Assembly (NCBI GenBank): GCA_023458755.1
Contig: JAEWYE010000064.1
Location: forward strand, 1 to 64,000
DNA length: 64,000 bases
Source: Bacillota bacterium
Lineage (GTDB): Bacteria; Bacillota; Clostridia; Oscillospirales; Acutalibacteraceae
Direction: 5' to 3'
The translations under genes were made by a program, and so were the position numbers. Positions 50,270 through 59,386 of the stretch are shown one piece after another (positions within the stretch are counted from its first letter, which is position 1; each line of letters begins with the position of its first letter). Under the pieces are notes generated by a model, which saw nothing but the letters and a program-made list of their open reading frames with translations, was not told the origin of the DNA and did no database searches.

Positions 50270-52252
50270 TTAAGAACGAATCATGTCGTTAAATTCCTGC
50301 TCGCTGATAATGGAGACACCAAGCTGCTGTGCTTTTGTCAGTTTGCTGCCGGCATCCTCCCCCGCCAGAACATAATCCGTTTTCTTGGATACACTGGACG
50401 AAACCTTGCCGCCGAACTTCTCAATCGCGGCACCCGCTTCCGTTCTGGTAAGCGTTGGAAGGGTACCCGTCAGCACAAAAGTTTTCCCGTTGAAGCGGGT
50501 GTCCTGTACTGTGGTTTTGCTGAGCATGTTTACGCCCGCGTCGCGCAGTTTTCCGATTAAGTGCGCGGTATTGGAAAGTGCAAAGAAATCATGTACACTT
50601 TCCGCCATAATCAGTCCGAAGCCGTCAATACCGGAGATATCTTCAACCGAAGCGGCAAAGATAGCATCGATACTTTTGAAATACGCACCCAAAAGCTTTG
50701 CAGCTTTCAGCCCGATATGCGGAATACCCAAAGCAAAAACAAGCCGATAAAGGTCATTTTCTTTGGAACGTGCAATCGCATTCAGCAGGTTTTGAGATGA
50801 TTTTTTGCCCATTCTCTCAATTGTTGTCAACTGGCTTAAAGTCAAGCGGTATAAATCGGCGGGTGAAGACAGCAAATCATGCGCCGCAAGCTGTTCGATT
50901 ACCGCCGGACCAAGGCCGTCAATATCCATTGCATCGCGGCTGGAAAAATGAATGAGGTGGCGCAAAAGTTGTGCGGGGCACTCCGGGTTTGAGCAGCGCG
51001 TGGCAGCTTCCCCCTCTTCACGAATAACCGGTCCTCCGCATGAAGGACAAATCTCCGGTATTTTATACGGAAGAGCGCCATCTTCGTGGGAAATAACAGA
51101 AACCACCTCCGGAATAATTTCTCCGGCTTTTCTTAAAACCACGATATCACCGATACGAATATCCTTTTCGGAGATAAAATCCTGATTGTGCAAGGTAGCG
51201 CGGCTGACCGTTGTACCCGCAAGCGTAACCGGTTCAAATACGCCGGTGGGCGTTAAAACGCCGGTACGGCCAACATTGATTTCAATATCCAGCAGCTTTG
51301 TCTGCTTTTCTTCCGGCGGATATTTAAACGCTTCCGCCCATTTTGGAAATTTCGCAGTACTGCCAAGCAAATCACGCTGCGCGAATGAGTTTACCTTTAT
51401 AACCGCGCCGTCAATGGAATACCCCAGTTCTCCGCGCATTTCGCCGATTTTGCGAACCTGTTCAATTACTTCGGTAATGGTTTCGCATTTGTTATAGAAC
51501 GGCGGTACCGTAAATCCCAATGATTTTAAATAATTCAGGGACTCATCATGATACTGCAAGGTTTCCCCATTGACCTGCTGAACATTGAATACGAAAATAT
51601 CTAAAACACGGGAGGCCGTTACGCGCGGATCTTTTTGCCGCAGAGAACCCGCCGCCGCGTTGCGCGGATTCTTGAACGGCTTTTCATCGTTTAATTCCTG
51701 CTTCGCGCAAAGCTGAAAGAAGCTTTCGTGCGACATATAAACTTCGCCGCGTACCTCAAGGAATGGCACCGGATTTTTGAGCTTTTTGGGCACGGTACGG
51801 ATGGTTCGGACATTTTCAGTCACATCCTCGCCTGCCAAACCGTCGCCGCGGGTGGAGCCGCGCACATAAACGCCGTCACGGTATTCCAGCGCCACAGAAA
51901 GGCCATCAAACTTCGGTTCGACAATATATACCGGATGTTCCACAGCCGCGCGGACTTTACGGTCAAAATCCATCAGTTCCTCTTCGGAAAAGGAATCGTG
52001 CAGGCTTTCCAGCGGCACTTCATGCACAACCGGTTCAAATTTATTGAGCGCCGTACCGCCCACTTTTTGTGTTGGGGAATCCGGAGTGACAAGCTGCGGA
52101 AATTGGGTTTCCATCTCCTGCAGACGGCGATAGAGCATATCGTACTCAAAATCATCGATTTCCGGAGCATCCTCTACATAATATTTTTTATTGTGATAGT
52201 TGATTTTTTCTCTTAATTCAAGCACTTCCTGTGCGGCTTGCTGGTAATCCAT
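50270..52252 (-). CDS. ligA: NAD-dependent DNA ligase
   Basis: A 660-residue ligase for replication and repair. Domains in order: Ia (about 1-68), nucleotidyltransferase with the adenylated lysine in VEPKFDGLSVALEY (about residue 114), OB fold (about 315-400), the four-cysteine zinc finger CPSCGG...CSNPECPAQ, a helix-hairpin-helix repeat region (about 430-575), and a C-terminal BRCT domain (about 588-660, FVLTGTLPTLTR). Length is normal. It stands alone between yunB and the spoIIIA operon; a strong terminator follows. Confidence 0.97.
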   Translation of the reverse strand: MDYQQAAQEVLELREKINYHNKKYYVEDAPEIDDFEYDMLYRRLQEMETQFPQLVTPDSPTQKVGGTALNKFEPVVHEVPLESLHDSFSEEELMDFDRKVRAAVEHPVYIVEPKFDGLSVALEYRDGVYVRGSTRGDGLAGEDVTENVRTIRTVPKKLKNPVPFLEVRGEVYMSHESFFQLCAKQELNDEKPFKNPRNAAAGSLRQKDPRVTASRVLDIFVFNVQQVNGETLQYHDESLNYLKSLGFTVPPFYNKCETITEVIEQVRKIGEMRGELGYSIDGAVIKVNSFAQRDLLGSTAKFPKWAEAFKYPPEEKQTKLLDIEINVGRTGVLTPTGVFEPVTLAGTTVSRATLHNQDFISEKDIRIGDIVVLRKAGEIIPEVVSVISHEDGALPYKIPEICPSCGGPVIREEGEAATRCSNPECPAQLLRHLIHFSSRDAMDIDGLGPAVIEQLAAHDLLSSPADLYRLTLSQLTTIERMGKKSSQNLLNAIARSKENDLYRLVFALGIPHIGLKAAKLLGAYFKSIDAIFAASVEDISGIDGFGLIMAESVHDFFALSNTAHLIGKLRDAGVNMLSKTTVQDTRFNGKTFVLTGTLPTLTRTEAGAAIEKFGGKVSSSVSKKTDYVLAGEDAGSKLTKAQQLGVSIISEQEFNDMIRS

Positions 52253-52364
52253 GTCTTTTTCCGTCCTATCTTTTTTACTGATATTTTAAACGTAATAGAA
52301 AATTAAATCAAAAGCCGGGCTTTCTACCGTTTTTTATGTTTTCTATATATAACAACCATTTGAT

Positions 52365-52511
52365 TTCATATATTGTTTTCTCTGGTTGGCAAACTTTCGC
52401 CCAAGCGGAGCGTAAAGGGGCGTATTCGCCGCCCCACCCCCTTCTTAGCGTGCGGGAACGCGCAATAGTATGGAAAACCGATATGCTAATTATTTATTAA
52501 GCTATATTATA
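52365..52511 (-). repeat. Dispersed structured repeat, copy B
   Basis: The reverse complement of this stretch aligns with 29750-29897 along almost the whole length. The central hairpin here is GGGGCG/CGCCCC (52417-52435) where copy A has GAGGGCG/CGCCCTC: the stem bases change together. The second hairpin (52388-52401) keeps its pairing by a G-U pair. It lies between yunB and ligA, and its orientation relative to the flanking genes is opposite to that of copy A. Confidence 0.85.
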
Positions 52512-52611
52512 TTTCAAATTGTAACTAGAACAATACAAACATGTGTTTTTATTATAATACCTGCTGAAGAATTAGTAAACACACAAGTTGACAAAGCATT
52601 GGAAAAACTTG

Positions 52612-53322
52612 CTATTTTTGCGCGGAGTTCAAGTTAGAACCGGAAGCTAAACCGGCAATTGCGCCTCCGACCGTCCCGGCAGCAGCATCCGAACCAATGT
52701 TGGCAAATGTCTGCGGTACCTGACCGACAATAATCGTTTCCGCAATCACGACGTTCGTGGTAACCTCGGTAGTGGTATTATAGCCCGGAATAAACGAATA
52801 AACACTCATATGTACTTGCAGATAAATCTGATGTCTGGTTTGATTGATACCCGCCGCTTCAAAATTACTTTTAAACTCGCCGTTTACGTTGCCGGAGAGC
52901 GTCAGTTTCAGCGGAACATTCGGCCCACGCCCATGCAGCAAATCTCCGCCGATTAAGGTGCCGAGCGGAACACCGACTTCATTGTGCTGGTCAGCCATCT
53001 TTTGCTGAACCGCGTTAAGAATTGCCGCTTTCAATTCATTCATTTTCACGATATTTGTTGTAATGGCAAGCACCTTGCCGCCGTCATCACGTTCAATATT
53101 GACCATGTCATCGTATTTCACGCCGGTCTTGCTGAGCTGTTCCGCAACCGTAGTGTTTACGGCACTTACCGACATCTGCTTTGCTTCGTTCTGTGTAATA
53201 TTTTCTATAATAGGTCTTAACTGAACGCAGACAAGAATAAACACAAGGAGAAAAACAATGAAAAAGAACAGGAATTTTCTTAGCCCACTGTGATAATACC
53301 GACGCCTGTAACGTCTTCGCAC
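52612..53322 (-). CDS. yunB: Sporulation protein YunB
   Basis: A 236-residue protein with a very basic N-terminus (RRRYRRRYYHSGLRKF) followed by one membrane helix (about 16-36) and an outside domain. It matches YunB, a mother-cell sporulation protein made under SigE in Bacillus. GLIGGDLLHGRGPNV-like (GTLIGGDLLHGRGPNVPLK) is the conserved core, and the C-terminus is Gly/Ala-rich. The start is GTG, with AAGGAGGTG six bases upstream. Its molecular role is not known. Confidence 0.9.
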   Translation of the reverse strand: MRRRYRRRYYHSGLRKFLFFFIVFLLVFILVCVQLRPIIENITQNEAKQMSVSAVNTTVAEQLSKTGVKYDDMVNIERDDGGKVLAITTNIVKMNELKAAILNAVQQKMADQHNEVGVPLGTLIGGDLLHGRGPNVPLKLTLSGNVNGEFKSNFEAAGINQTRHQIYLQVHMSVYSFIPGYNTTTEVTTNVVIAETIIVGQVPQTFANIGSDAAAGTVGGAIAGLASGSNLNSAQK

Positions 53323-53392
53323 AGGCTCACCTCCTTATGGATTACGCACTTATGCTATATTACACAGCGCACACCGGAAGGTGACAAAAATT

Positions 53393-53434
53393 ATGAAAAA
53401 ATGGTGTAAAGAAACCGAAGTCTCTTTACACCAT
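53393..53434 (-). terminator. Terminator after the ispH-rpsA fusion
   Basis: ATGGTGTAAAGA and TCTTTACACCAT arms (12 bp) are followed on the minus strand by TTTTTCATAATTTTT. Confidence 0.85.
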
Positions 53435-53475
53435 TTCATAAAAACCAAATTTAAACTTTCTGAATCATTCAAAAA

Positions 53476-55446
53476 TTATTCAGCGGTATCTGTTGTTTCA
53501 GCCTCAGCAGATTCTGCCTGCTCTTCAAGAAGAGCTTTTATGGAGAGACTTACACGCTTTTTGTCAAAGTCAATTTCTGTAATCTTTGCTTTGACAACAT
53601 CGCCAACCTTAAGAACTTCCTGCGGCTTCTCGATTCTGTGATCGGCAATCTGTGAAATGTGAATCAAACCGTCAATGCCCGGAATGATTCTTGCGAATGC
53701 GCCAAAGGTTGTCATCCCGACAATCTGAACCTCGCAAACCGTATCAACCGGATAATCACGCTTTAATACTTCCCACGGATTGTCTTCGGAACGCTTGTAG
53801 CCAAGGGAAATCTTGCCCTTTTCTTTGTCAAGGCCCTTGATATAAACCGTTACGGTATCGCCAACATTGACGACCTCGGACGGATGCTTGATTCTGCTCC
53901 AAGAAAGTTCGGAAATATGGATCATACCGTCAATGCCGCCCAAATCCACAAACGCGCCGTAAGCGGTCAAAGATTTGACAACACCTGTATATTCCTTGCC
54001 TTCTTCAGCTGTCTCCCAGAACTTGTCTGCAAGTGCTTTTCTTGCGTCCTTCAATACAGAACGAATGGAACCGACTGCGCGTCTGCGCTGACGGTTGACT
54101 TCGATAATGCGGAATTTTACTTCCTTCTTCAGCAAATCTTCCAGAGCGTCACCGCGGGAAGCGGTAGCCTGAGAAGCCGGGATAAATACACGAACACCAT
54201 TGGTTACGGCAATTACGCCGCCCTTAATCACTTCGGTAACAACGCCGGTCATAACGGTGTCATCTTCCGCTGCAGCGGCAACATCTTCCCAACCCTTGAT
54301 TGCGTCCAGACGCTTTTTGGAAAGCATAATTGTGCCTTCCTGATCGTTTGTGCGCATAATCAACAAATCAAGTTCATCACCGATTTTGACTAAATCTTCT
54401 GCTTTTGCGTTAGGATCCGCTGAAAGTTCTGCTAACGGAACAAATCCGGCTTGTTTTCTTCCAACATCCACATAAATTTCGTTGGGAGCGATACCGACAA
54501 CAACACCGTGCACCTTTTCATCTGTATTTAAACTTTTCAGGGATTCTTCAAGCATCTCCTCAAAGTTAATATCGCTCATTTCCATTTGATCCGCGCCTTC
54601 GTTAAATTCTGACATGGTATCAAGTACCTCCTTTATAATGCTTGCCGGCGTTGAAGCGCCAGCAGTAATGCCAAGTTTATTCGCTTTTTGTAAAACCGCA
54701 AGCGGAAGCTCGTCCGCTGTTTCGACTAAATACGTCTCGCAGTTTTTTTCGCACACGTCCCGCAGCTTGGCGGTATTGGAACTCTGTTTGCCGCCGATGA
54801 TGACCATGATGTCGGATTCCTTTGACAATTCTATGGCTTCACGCTGTCGTTGTGCAGTCGCATTACATATTGTATCAAAAATTGATGCATTTGTATATAC
54901 CCTTTTTATTATTTTCAAACAATTTTCCCATTCATCCACGCTAAAAGTTGTTTGTGAAACCACACAAACAGGTTTATTGTGCAGCTCGGGAAATTTATTT
55001 ACAATTTCCGTCAATTCCTCAGCATTTTTAAAAACGAAGCATCCCCCGCAATGGCCGCGAATTCCTTCCACCTCAGGATGAACCGTATTCCCCGCAATAA
55101 ATACAACTTGATTATTGTTTGCGGCATTTGACACAATATTATGGATTTTTGCCACAAAAGGACAAGTTGCATCCGCATAATTCAAACGAAGCGCACAAAT
55201 TTGATCCAATGTGGCTTTCGGCACACCATGGGAACGAATGACAAGTGTACCGCCCTGCGGGACCTCGGCCGGGCTATTAACAATTTGCACACCCTTTTGT
55301 TCAAGTTCAGCAACCATTTGCGGATTATGAATAATCGGGCCCAGTGTATATACTTTTTTACCCGCATGTATTAATTCGTAAACCATTTGCACCGCACGGT
55401 TCACGCCAAAACAAAATCCTGCCGATTTGGCAACTGTAATTTTCAA
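53476..55446 (-). CDS. ispH: Fused HMBPP reductase (IspH) and ribosomal protein S1
   Basis: A 656-residue fusion. Residues 1-280 are IspH, the 4Fe-4S enzyme that makes isopentenyl and dimethylallyl diphosphate in the last non-mevalonate step; its three cluster cysteines appear in AGFCFGVNRAV, YADATCPFV and ICNATAQRQ. From about residue 310 come four S1 RNA-binding domains (for example VVGIAPNEIYVDVGRKQAGF and YTGVVKSLTAYGAFVDLGG) and an acidic tail. The fusion is a known feature of Clostridia. Both halves look complete, with no in-frame stop. It precedes no partner; plsC lies 17 bases upstream on the same strand. Confidence 0.96.
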   Translation of the reverse strand: MKITVAKSAGFCFGVNRAVQMVYELIHAGKKVYTLGPIIHNPQMVAELEQKGVQIVNSPAEVPQGGTLVIRSHGVPKATLDQICALRLNYADATCPFVAKIHNIVSNAANNNQVVFIAGNTVHPEVEGIRGHCGGCFVFKNAEELTEIVNKFPELHNKPVCVVSQTTFSVDEWENCLKIIKRVYTNASIFDTICNATAQRQREAIELSKESDIMVIIGGKQSSNTAKLRDVCEKNCETYLVETADELPLAVLQKANKLGITAGASTPASIIKEVLDTMSEFNEGADQMEMSDINFEEMLEESLKSLNTDEKVHGVVVGIAPNEIYVDVGRKQAGFVPLAELSADPNAKAEDLVKIGDELDLLIMRTNDQEGTIMLSKKRLDAIKGWEDVAAAAEDDTVMTGVVTEVIKGGVIAVTNGVRVFIPASQATASRGDALEDLLKKEVKFRIIEVNRQRRRAVGSIRSVLKDARKALADKFWETAEEGKEYTGVVKSLTAYGAFVDLGGIDGMIHISELSWSRIKHPSEVVNVGDTVTVYIKGLDKEKGKISLGYKRSEDNPWEVLKRDYPVDTVCEVQIVGMTTFGAFARIIPGIDGLIHISQIADHRIEKPQEVLKVGDVVKAKITEIDFDKKRVSLSIKALLEEQAESAEAETTDTAE

Positions 55447-55463
55447 CGATTTTCCTCCAATAC

Positions 55464-56087
55464 CTAATGAAAATCTTTGATATCGCGTTCCCGAAGTTCC
55501 GCAATTTTATCCATGACCAAACGGCTGGCTTTGCGAAACTCTGTTCCGGTTCCGGCTTCAATACCCAATTCATCCGGCATAATTAAGTCACCGCAGGAAA
55601 TGACCACTTTATGAAACAAACGCGGACTTTTTCCTTCCTTTGCCGTAATGCACATGGGCAAAATAGGGGCATTGTTTTGATGGGCTAATAAAACAGCGCC
55701 AGAATGTGGCTTTCCGAGATTTCCGTCTTTAGAACGTGTCCCCTCGATAAAAATACCGAGCACCTTTTCGCTTTCCAAAAGATTCTTTGCAGTATCCATA
55801 GCGGCTGTATCCCCCGCGCCGCGCACGACCGGAAACGCGCCTAAGCCACGGATTATAAACGAAACAAACCTATTCTTAAAAAGCTCTGATTTTGCCATGT
55901 AGTAAACTTGCCGCTTAAATGCGAGTGCCAGCAATACCGGATCCTTCATTGTGATATGATTCGAACAGATAATCACCCTGCCGGTATCCGGCATTTTTTC
56001 TTTATTTTTTAGTTTATATGGAATCACAACTTTAAAAATCGGAGGTACTACTACTTTAGCAAAATTATAAATAGGAGTTCGCTTCAT
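55464..56087 (-). CDS. plsC: 1-acyl-sn-glycerol-3-phosphate acyltransferase
   Basis: A 207-residue membrane-associated enzyme that adds the second acyl chain to make phosphatidic acid. The acyltransferase motifs are SNHITMKDPVLL (HxxxxD) and FIEGTRSKDG, with the substrate motif FPVVRG-like (AFPVVRGAGD) between them. There is an N-terminal hydrophobic stretch at about 10-25. A 12-bp hairpin sits in its 5' leader. It is between cmk and ispH-rpsA on the minus strand, a gene order usual in Clostridia. Confidence 0.92.
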   Translation of the reverse strand: MKRTPIYNFAKVVVPPIFKVVIPYKLKNKEKMPDTGRVIICSNHITMKDPVLLALAFKRQVYYMAKSELFKNRFVSFIIRGLGAFPVVRGAGDTAAMDTAKNLLESEKVLGIFIEGTRSKDGNLGKPHSGAVLLAHQNNAPILPMCITAKEGKSPRLFHKVVISCGDLIMPDELGIEAGTGTEFRKASRLVMDKIAELRERDIKDFH

Positions 56088-56100
56088 ATTCTATCACCAT

Positions 56101-56151
56101 TTCTCCAATGACAACTGCTATGTAGCTTCACTGCTATACGTCATTGGAGAA
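56101..56151 (-). promoter_or_regulatory. Long hairpin in the plsC leader
   Basis: Perfect 12-base arms TTCTCCAATGAC and GTCATTGGAGAA enclose a 27-base loop that holds a smaller TAGC/GCTA stem. On the minus strand it ends 13 bases before the plsC ATG and its 3' arm carries GGAG. It has no T-tract, so it is probably not a terminator; a role in translation or RNA processing is possible. Confidence 0.5.
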
Positions 56152-56169
56152 TAGCAGCAATAAATCAAA

Positions 56170-56835
56170 TTAGGATAAGCGCTCTTTGATAATTTGGGTT
56201 AATTTCGCTATAGACTGTTCCAAATCAATATCAGTTGTATCAACTAATATCGCGTCTTTTGCTGGAACAAGGGGAGCAATCGCACGGTGTGAATCGTTAT
56301 AGTCCCGTGTTTTGATGTCGGCCAGCACTTCGTCATATTCTGCTTTCATACCCTTAGCTAGCATTTCATTACATCTGCGCTTTGCGCGTTCCTCCGGAGA
56401 AGCTGTAAGAAAGATTTTAATCTTAGCGTCCGGCAAAACAACTGTACCAATATCACGGCCATCCATAATCACATTATTTGTCGCTGCAATATTTTTTTGC
56501 AAGTCAAAAAGATATTCTCTTACTTTCGGTATGGCGGACACAACAGATGCAGCCATTGAGACCTCTGCTGTACGAATTTTATCGGAAACGTCTTTGTCAC
56601 CGAGAATTACTCTTTGTTCACCGTTCTGAAAAGTATGGGAAACCCGAACATGTTCAAGCTGTTCGCATACAGCCTGCTCATTCTGCGTATCGATGCCATG
56701 TTCCAGCATAAATAACCCAATTGTCCGGTACAGGGCACCGGTATCCACATAAATAAATCCGATTTCTTTTGCGGCACGGCGCGCTATTGTGCTTTTGCCC
56801 GCGCCTGCCGGGCCATCTATTGCAACTGCAATCAT
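56170..56835 (-). CDS. cmk: Cytidylate kinase
   Basis: A 221-residue kinase that phosphorylates CMP and dCMP. The P-loop is DGPAGAGKSTIARR at the N-terminus, followed by FIYVDTGALYRTIG and the lid region MDGRDIGTVVLPDAKIKIFLTAS (given in part). ATG 56835 is set by the family start (MIAVAIDGPAG) with AAGGATGG upstream; an open frame runs 40 codons further but overlaps the flavoprotein gene. Position beside plsC and ispH-rpsA is conserved. Confidence 0.96.
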   Translation of the reverse strand: MIAVAIDGPAGAGKSTIARRAAKEIGFIYVDTGALYRTIGLFMLEHGIDTQNEQAVCEQLEHVRVSHTFQNGEQRVILGDKDVSDKIRTAEVSMAASVVSAIPKVREYLFDLQKNIAATNNVIMDGRDIGTVVLPDAKIKIFLTASPEERAKRRCNEMLAKGMKAEYDEVLADIKTRDYNDSHRAIAPLVPAKDAILVDTTDIDLEQSIAKLTQIIKERLS

Positions 56836-56851
56836 TGTTATTATACCATCC

Positions 56852-58111
56852 TTAAATTGATAATGTTTTGGAAGAACTGACTGAATTCCCCGCCAGCCTG
56901 CCTGTCGAATAGGCAATTTGCAGATTAAAGCCGCCTGTATACGCGTCAACATCAATCACTTCGCCTGCGAAGAACAATCCCTTTACAAGCTTGGACTCCA
57001 TCGTTTTCGGATTGATTTCACTTACCTTTACGCCCCCGGAAGTGACAATTGCCTCCTCAATCGGGCGAAAAGACTGAACCGTAATTTTATATTCCTTTAA
57101 AAGCGCAGCAAAATCACGCCGCTGTTCTTTGGTAATTTGGTTGCATTTGACAGTTGCCGCGATACCGGACTTTTTCACCATAACCGCTGTCATTTTGTGC
57201 GGTAAGAGTTCCGAAAGGGAGTTCGCAAAATCCTTATTATGATTCTTTTCAAAATCACGCTGCAAACGGGCATCAAGCTGTTCCGCAGAGAGCGCCGGTT
57301 TTAAGTCAAGTAAAATTTCATAGCGGCTCGGTGACATTTCCCTCATATGGCTGCTTGCACTTAAAATAACGGGACCGGAAATTCCGAAATGAGTAAACAG
57401 CATCTCCCCGAAGTCTTCATATATCGTTTGCTTTTTCAGCGTATCGTATACTTTTATGGAAATATTTTTCAAAGAAAGCCCCTGCATTTCGCCGCATTCC
57501 GGGTCGTTGGAAACAAGCGGAACAAGAGACGGACGAAGCTGCGTAACCGTATGCCCCGCCTGCTTTGCAAGTGCGTAGCCGCTGCCCGTGGAGCCTGTGC
57601 CCGGATAGGAAATACCGCCGCAGGCAATCACGGCGGATTCCGCCAAGAGTTCTTCTCCGTCCTTTGTGGCAATACCGCAAACTGAACCATCTTTTAGAAT
57701 CAGATTTTGCGCTTCTCCGGTAAAAACGCGTACGCCGTGACTTTTTACATAGGCAGACATCGCGTCTACCACATCAACCGCTTTGTCTGATTGCGGAAAA
57801 ACGCGATTGCCGCGCTCTGTTTTAACCGGAACGCCAAGTCTTTCAAAAAATTCCATGGTATTCTGCGGGGTAAGCTGTGTAACCGCACTGTATAAAAAAC
57901 GGCCGTTTGAAGGGACGGAAGAAATTAATGTCTGCACATCACAATTGTTTGTAATATTGCATCTTCCCTTGCCGGTAATCATGAGCTTGCGCCCAAGCCG
58001 GGAGTTCTTTTCCAGCAGAGCAACCCGAAAGCCATTTTGGGCGGCTGTACCCGCCGCCATCATACCGGCGGGGCCGCCGCCGATTACTACTACATCAAAT
58101 TGATGATTCAC
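56852..58111 (-). CDS. BaiN/HI0933-type FAD-dependent oxidoreductase
   Basis: A 419-residue flavoprotein. The FAD-binding GGGPAGMMAAGTAAQNG is near the N-terminus, KGRCNITNNCD is the diagnostic HI0933-family motif, and FFAGEVIDVDAYTGGFNLQIA near the C-terminus (given in part) completes the fold. Members are found in most bacteria; one is reported in bile-acid metabolism, and the general function is not known. GTG 58111 (NHQFDVVVIGGG) suits the family; the ATG at 58123 directly abuts AAAGGTGG. It overlaps the end of the RpiR-type gene. Confidence 0.88.
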   Translation of the reverse strand: MNHQFDVVVIGGGPAGMMAAGTAAQNGFRVALLEKNSRLGRKLMITGKGRCNITNNCDVQTLISSVPSNGRFLYSAVTQLTPQNTMEFFERLGVPVKTERGNRVFPQSDKAVDVVDAMSAYVKSHGVRVFTGEAQNLILKDGSVCGIATKDGEELLAESAVIACGGISYPGTGSTGSGYALAKQAGHTVTQLRPSLVPLVSNDPECGEMQGLSLKNISIKVYDTLKKQTIYEDFGEMLFTHFGISGPVILSASSHMREMSPSRYEILLDLKPALSAEQLDARLQRDFEKNHNKDFANSLSELLPHKMTAVMVKKSGIAATVKCNQITKEQRRDFAALLKEYKITVQSFRPIEEAIVTSGGVKVSEINPKTMESKLVKGLFFAGEVIDVDAYTGGFNLQIAYSTGRLAGNSVSSSKTLSI

Positions 58112-58979
58112 TCTGTTTATCATCCACCTTTTCGTAAACTCCGTATTCATCCCAGATATTTTCGAGCTTTTTGAAAGAGTCGACAACTTCGGCTTTCTTT
58201 TTAATTCCAGTGGTAACAATCAGCGCATTAATCAGGCTGAGAGGCGCAACCAAAGAATCAACAAACGAAGCCATATCACTGCGTGCGAGCAAAACGAAAT
58301 CAGCCGGTTCCGCAAGCGGAGACATGTTGCTGTCGGTAATAGCGATAACTTTTGCGCCGCGGTCAGATGCAAAATGCATTGCTTTTACTGCTTTTTTTGA
58401 ATATCTTGGGAAACTGATACCGATAACCGCATCGTTTTCGCCTACATGCAGCATTTGTTCAAAAATTTCCGCCTCACTGGTTGAATTCACTAGCTGAACA
58501 CTTTCAAAAATTAAATTAAAATAGTAAGAAAGGAAGGTAGCAAGAGCTAAAGAACTTCTTGCTCCTAAAATATACACCTTGCGGGATGCAACAATTGCGT
58601 CTACCGCGTTATAAAAACTCTCGTGCGGAGTTTCTTCCATCGTTCTTCGAATAATATCAATATCCTGATTAAAAATAGCATCCAGCATATTGGGAATTTC
58701 GATATTCTCCGCTGTAATCTCCAAGCGCTGCAGAGAGGTAAGCCGGATACGGATCATCTCCTGCATGGCGCGCTGAAGCTGCGGGTAACCTTCATACCCT
58801 ATCTCAGTAGCAAACCGTACAACCGTTGACTCACTTACGCCCACCGTCGAACCAAGCTTCGAGGCAGTCATAAACGCAACTTTGTCGTAATGTTCTTCAA
58901 TATATTTTGCAATTAATTTTTGTCCTTTTGAAAACTGCGGCATCTTTGCCTGAATTCGTGCCGTAAGCTGATTATTCAT
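58095..58979 (-). CDS. MurR/RpiR family transcriptional regulator
   Basis: A 294-residue regulator with an N-terminal RpiR helix-turn-helix (about 1-77, KLGSTVGVSESTVVRFATEIGYEGYPQLQ given in part) and a C-terminal SIS sugar-phosphate-binding domain (about 120-250, YILGARSSLALATFLSYYF). ATG 58979 has GGTGG eight bases upstream. Regulators of this family usually sit beside sugar or amino-sugar genes; here the only neighbour is a BaiN-type flavoprotein overlapping its 3' end, so its target is unclear. Confidence 0.9.
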   Translation of the reverse strand: MNNQLTARIQAKMPQFSKGQKLIAKYIEEHYDKVAFMTASKLGSTVGVSESTVVRFATEIGYEGYPQLQRAMQEMIRIRLTSLQRLEITAENIEIPNMLDAIFNQDIDIIRRTMEETPHESFYNAVDAIVASRKVYILGARSSLALATFLSYYFNLIFESVQLVNSTSEAEIFEQMLHVGENDAVIGISFPRYSKKAVKAMHFASDRGAKVIAITDSNMSPLAEPADFVLLARSDMASFVDSLVAPLSLINALIVTTGIKKKAEVVDSFKKLENIWDEYGVYEKVDDKQSESSI

Positions 58980-59386
58980 TGTGCCATCCACCATTTCTTC
59001 CTATGTATTTTCTTGCAGATAAAGAATCCCCGTTACCATTTACATGAAAACGATAACAGGCAGCCAAACAAATCATATAAAATTATCAATAAATATTCAA
59101 TACTACTATTCATAATAATTCGTAATCCTGCAAAAATCAAGTAAAAAATAGGACAAAAAGCAAAATACATGCAAGATTTCAAATGTTTTCATGCATTATA
59201 TAATACATATTTCGGTGAGGGCAAATGAACGTTTTCTTGGAGATTAATCATTCCGATGCCCCATGAAGTTTGTCCGAGCCTGATCAAGGCTTGCGGATGC
59301 AAAAGCAATATTGGCGCTTTGCGTACCGTAAGAATTGGCAAGGCTCACCCCAAGTCCATAATTCGAAAAATATTTTTGAATTTTAC
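58980..59386. other. Gene-poor stretch before the right redox operon, possible relic
   Basis: About 400 bases without a convincing gene. AT-rich with TATAAT-like sequence near 59195. On the minus strand from about 59365 down to 59230 a frame encodes SLANSYGTQSANIAFASASL and then stops at TAA; it has no ribosome site and no recognised family. On the plus strand a ribosome-site-like GGTGAGGG precedes a 13-codon frame at 59225. Both may be remnants of a lost gene. Confidence 0.3.
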
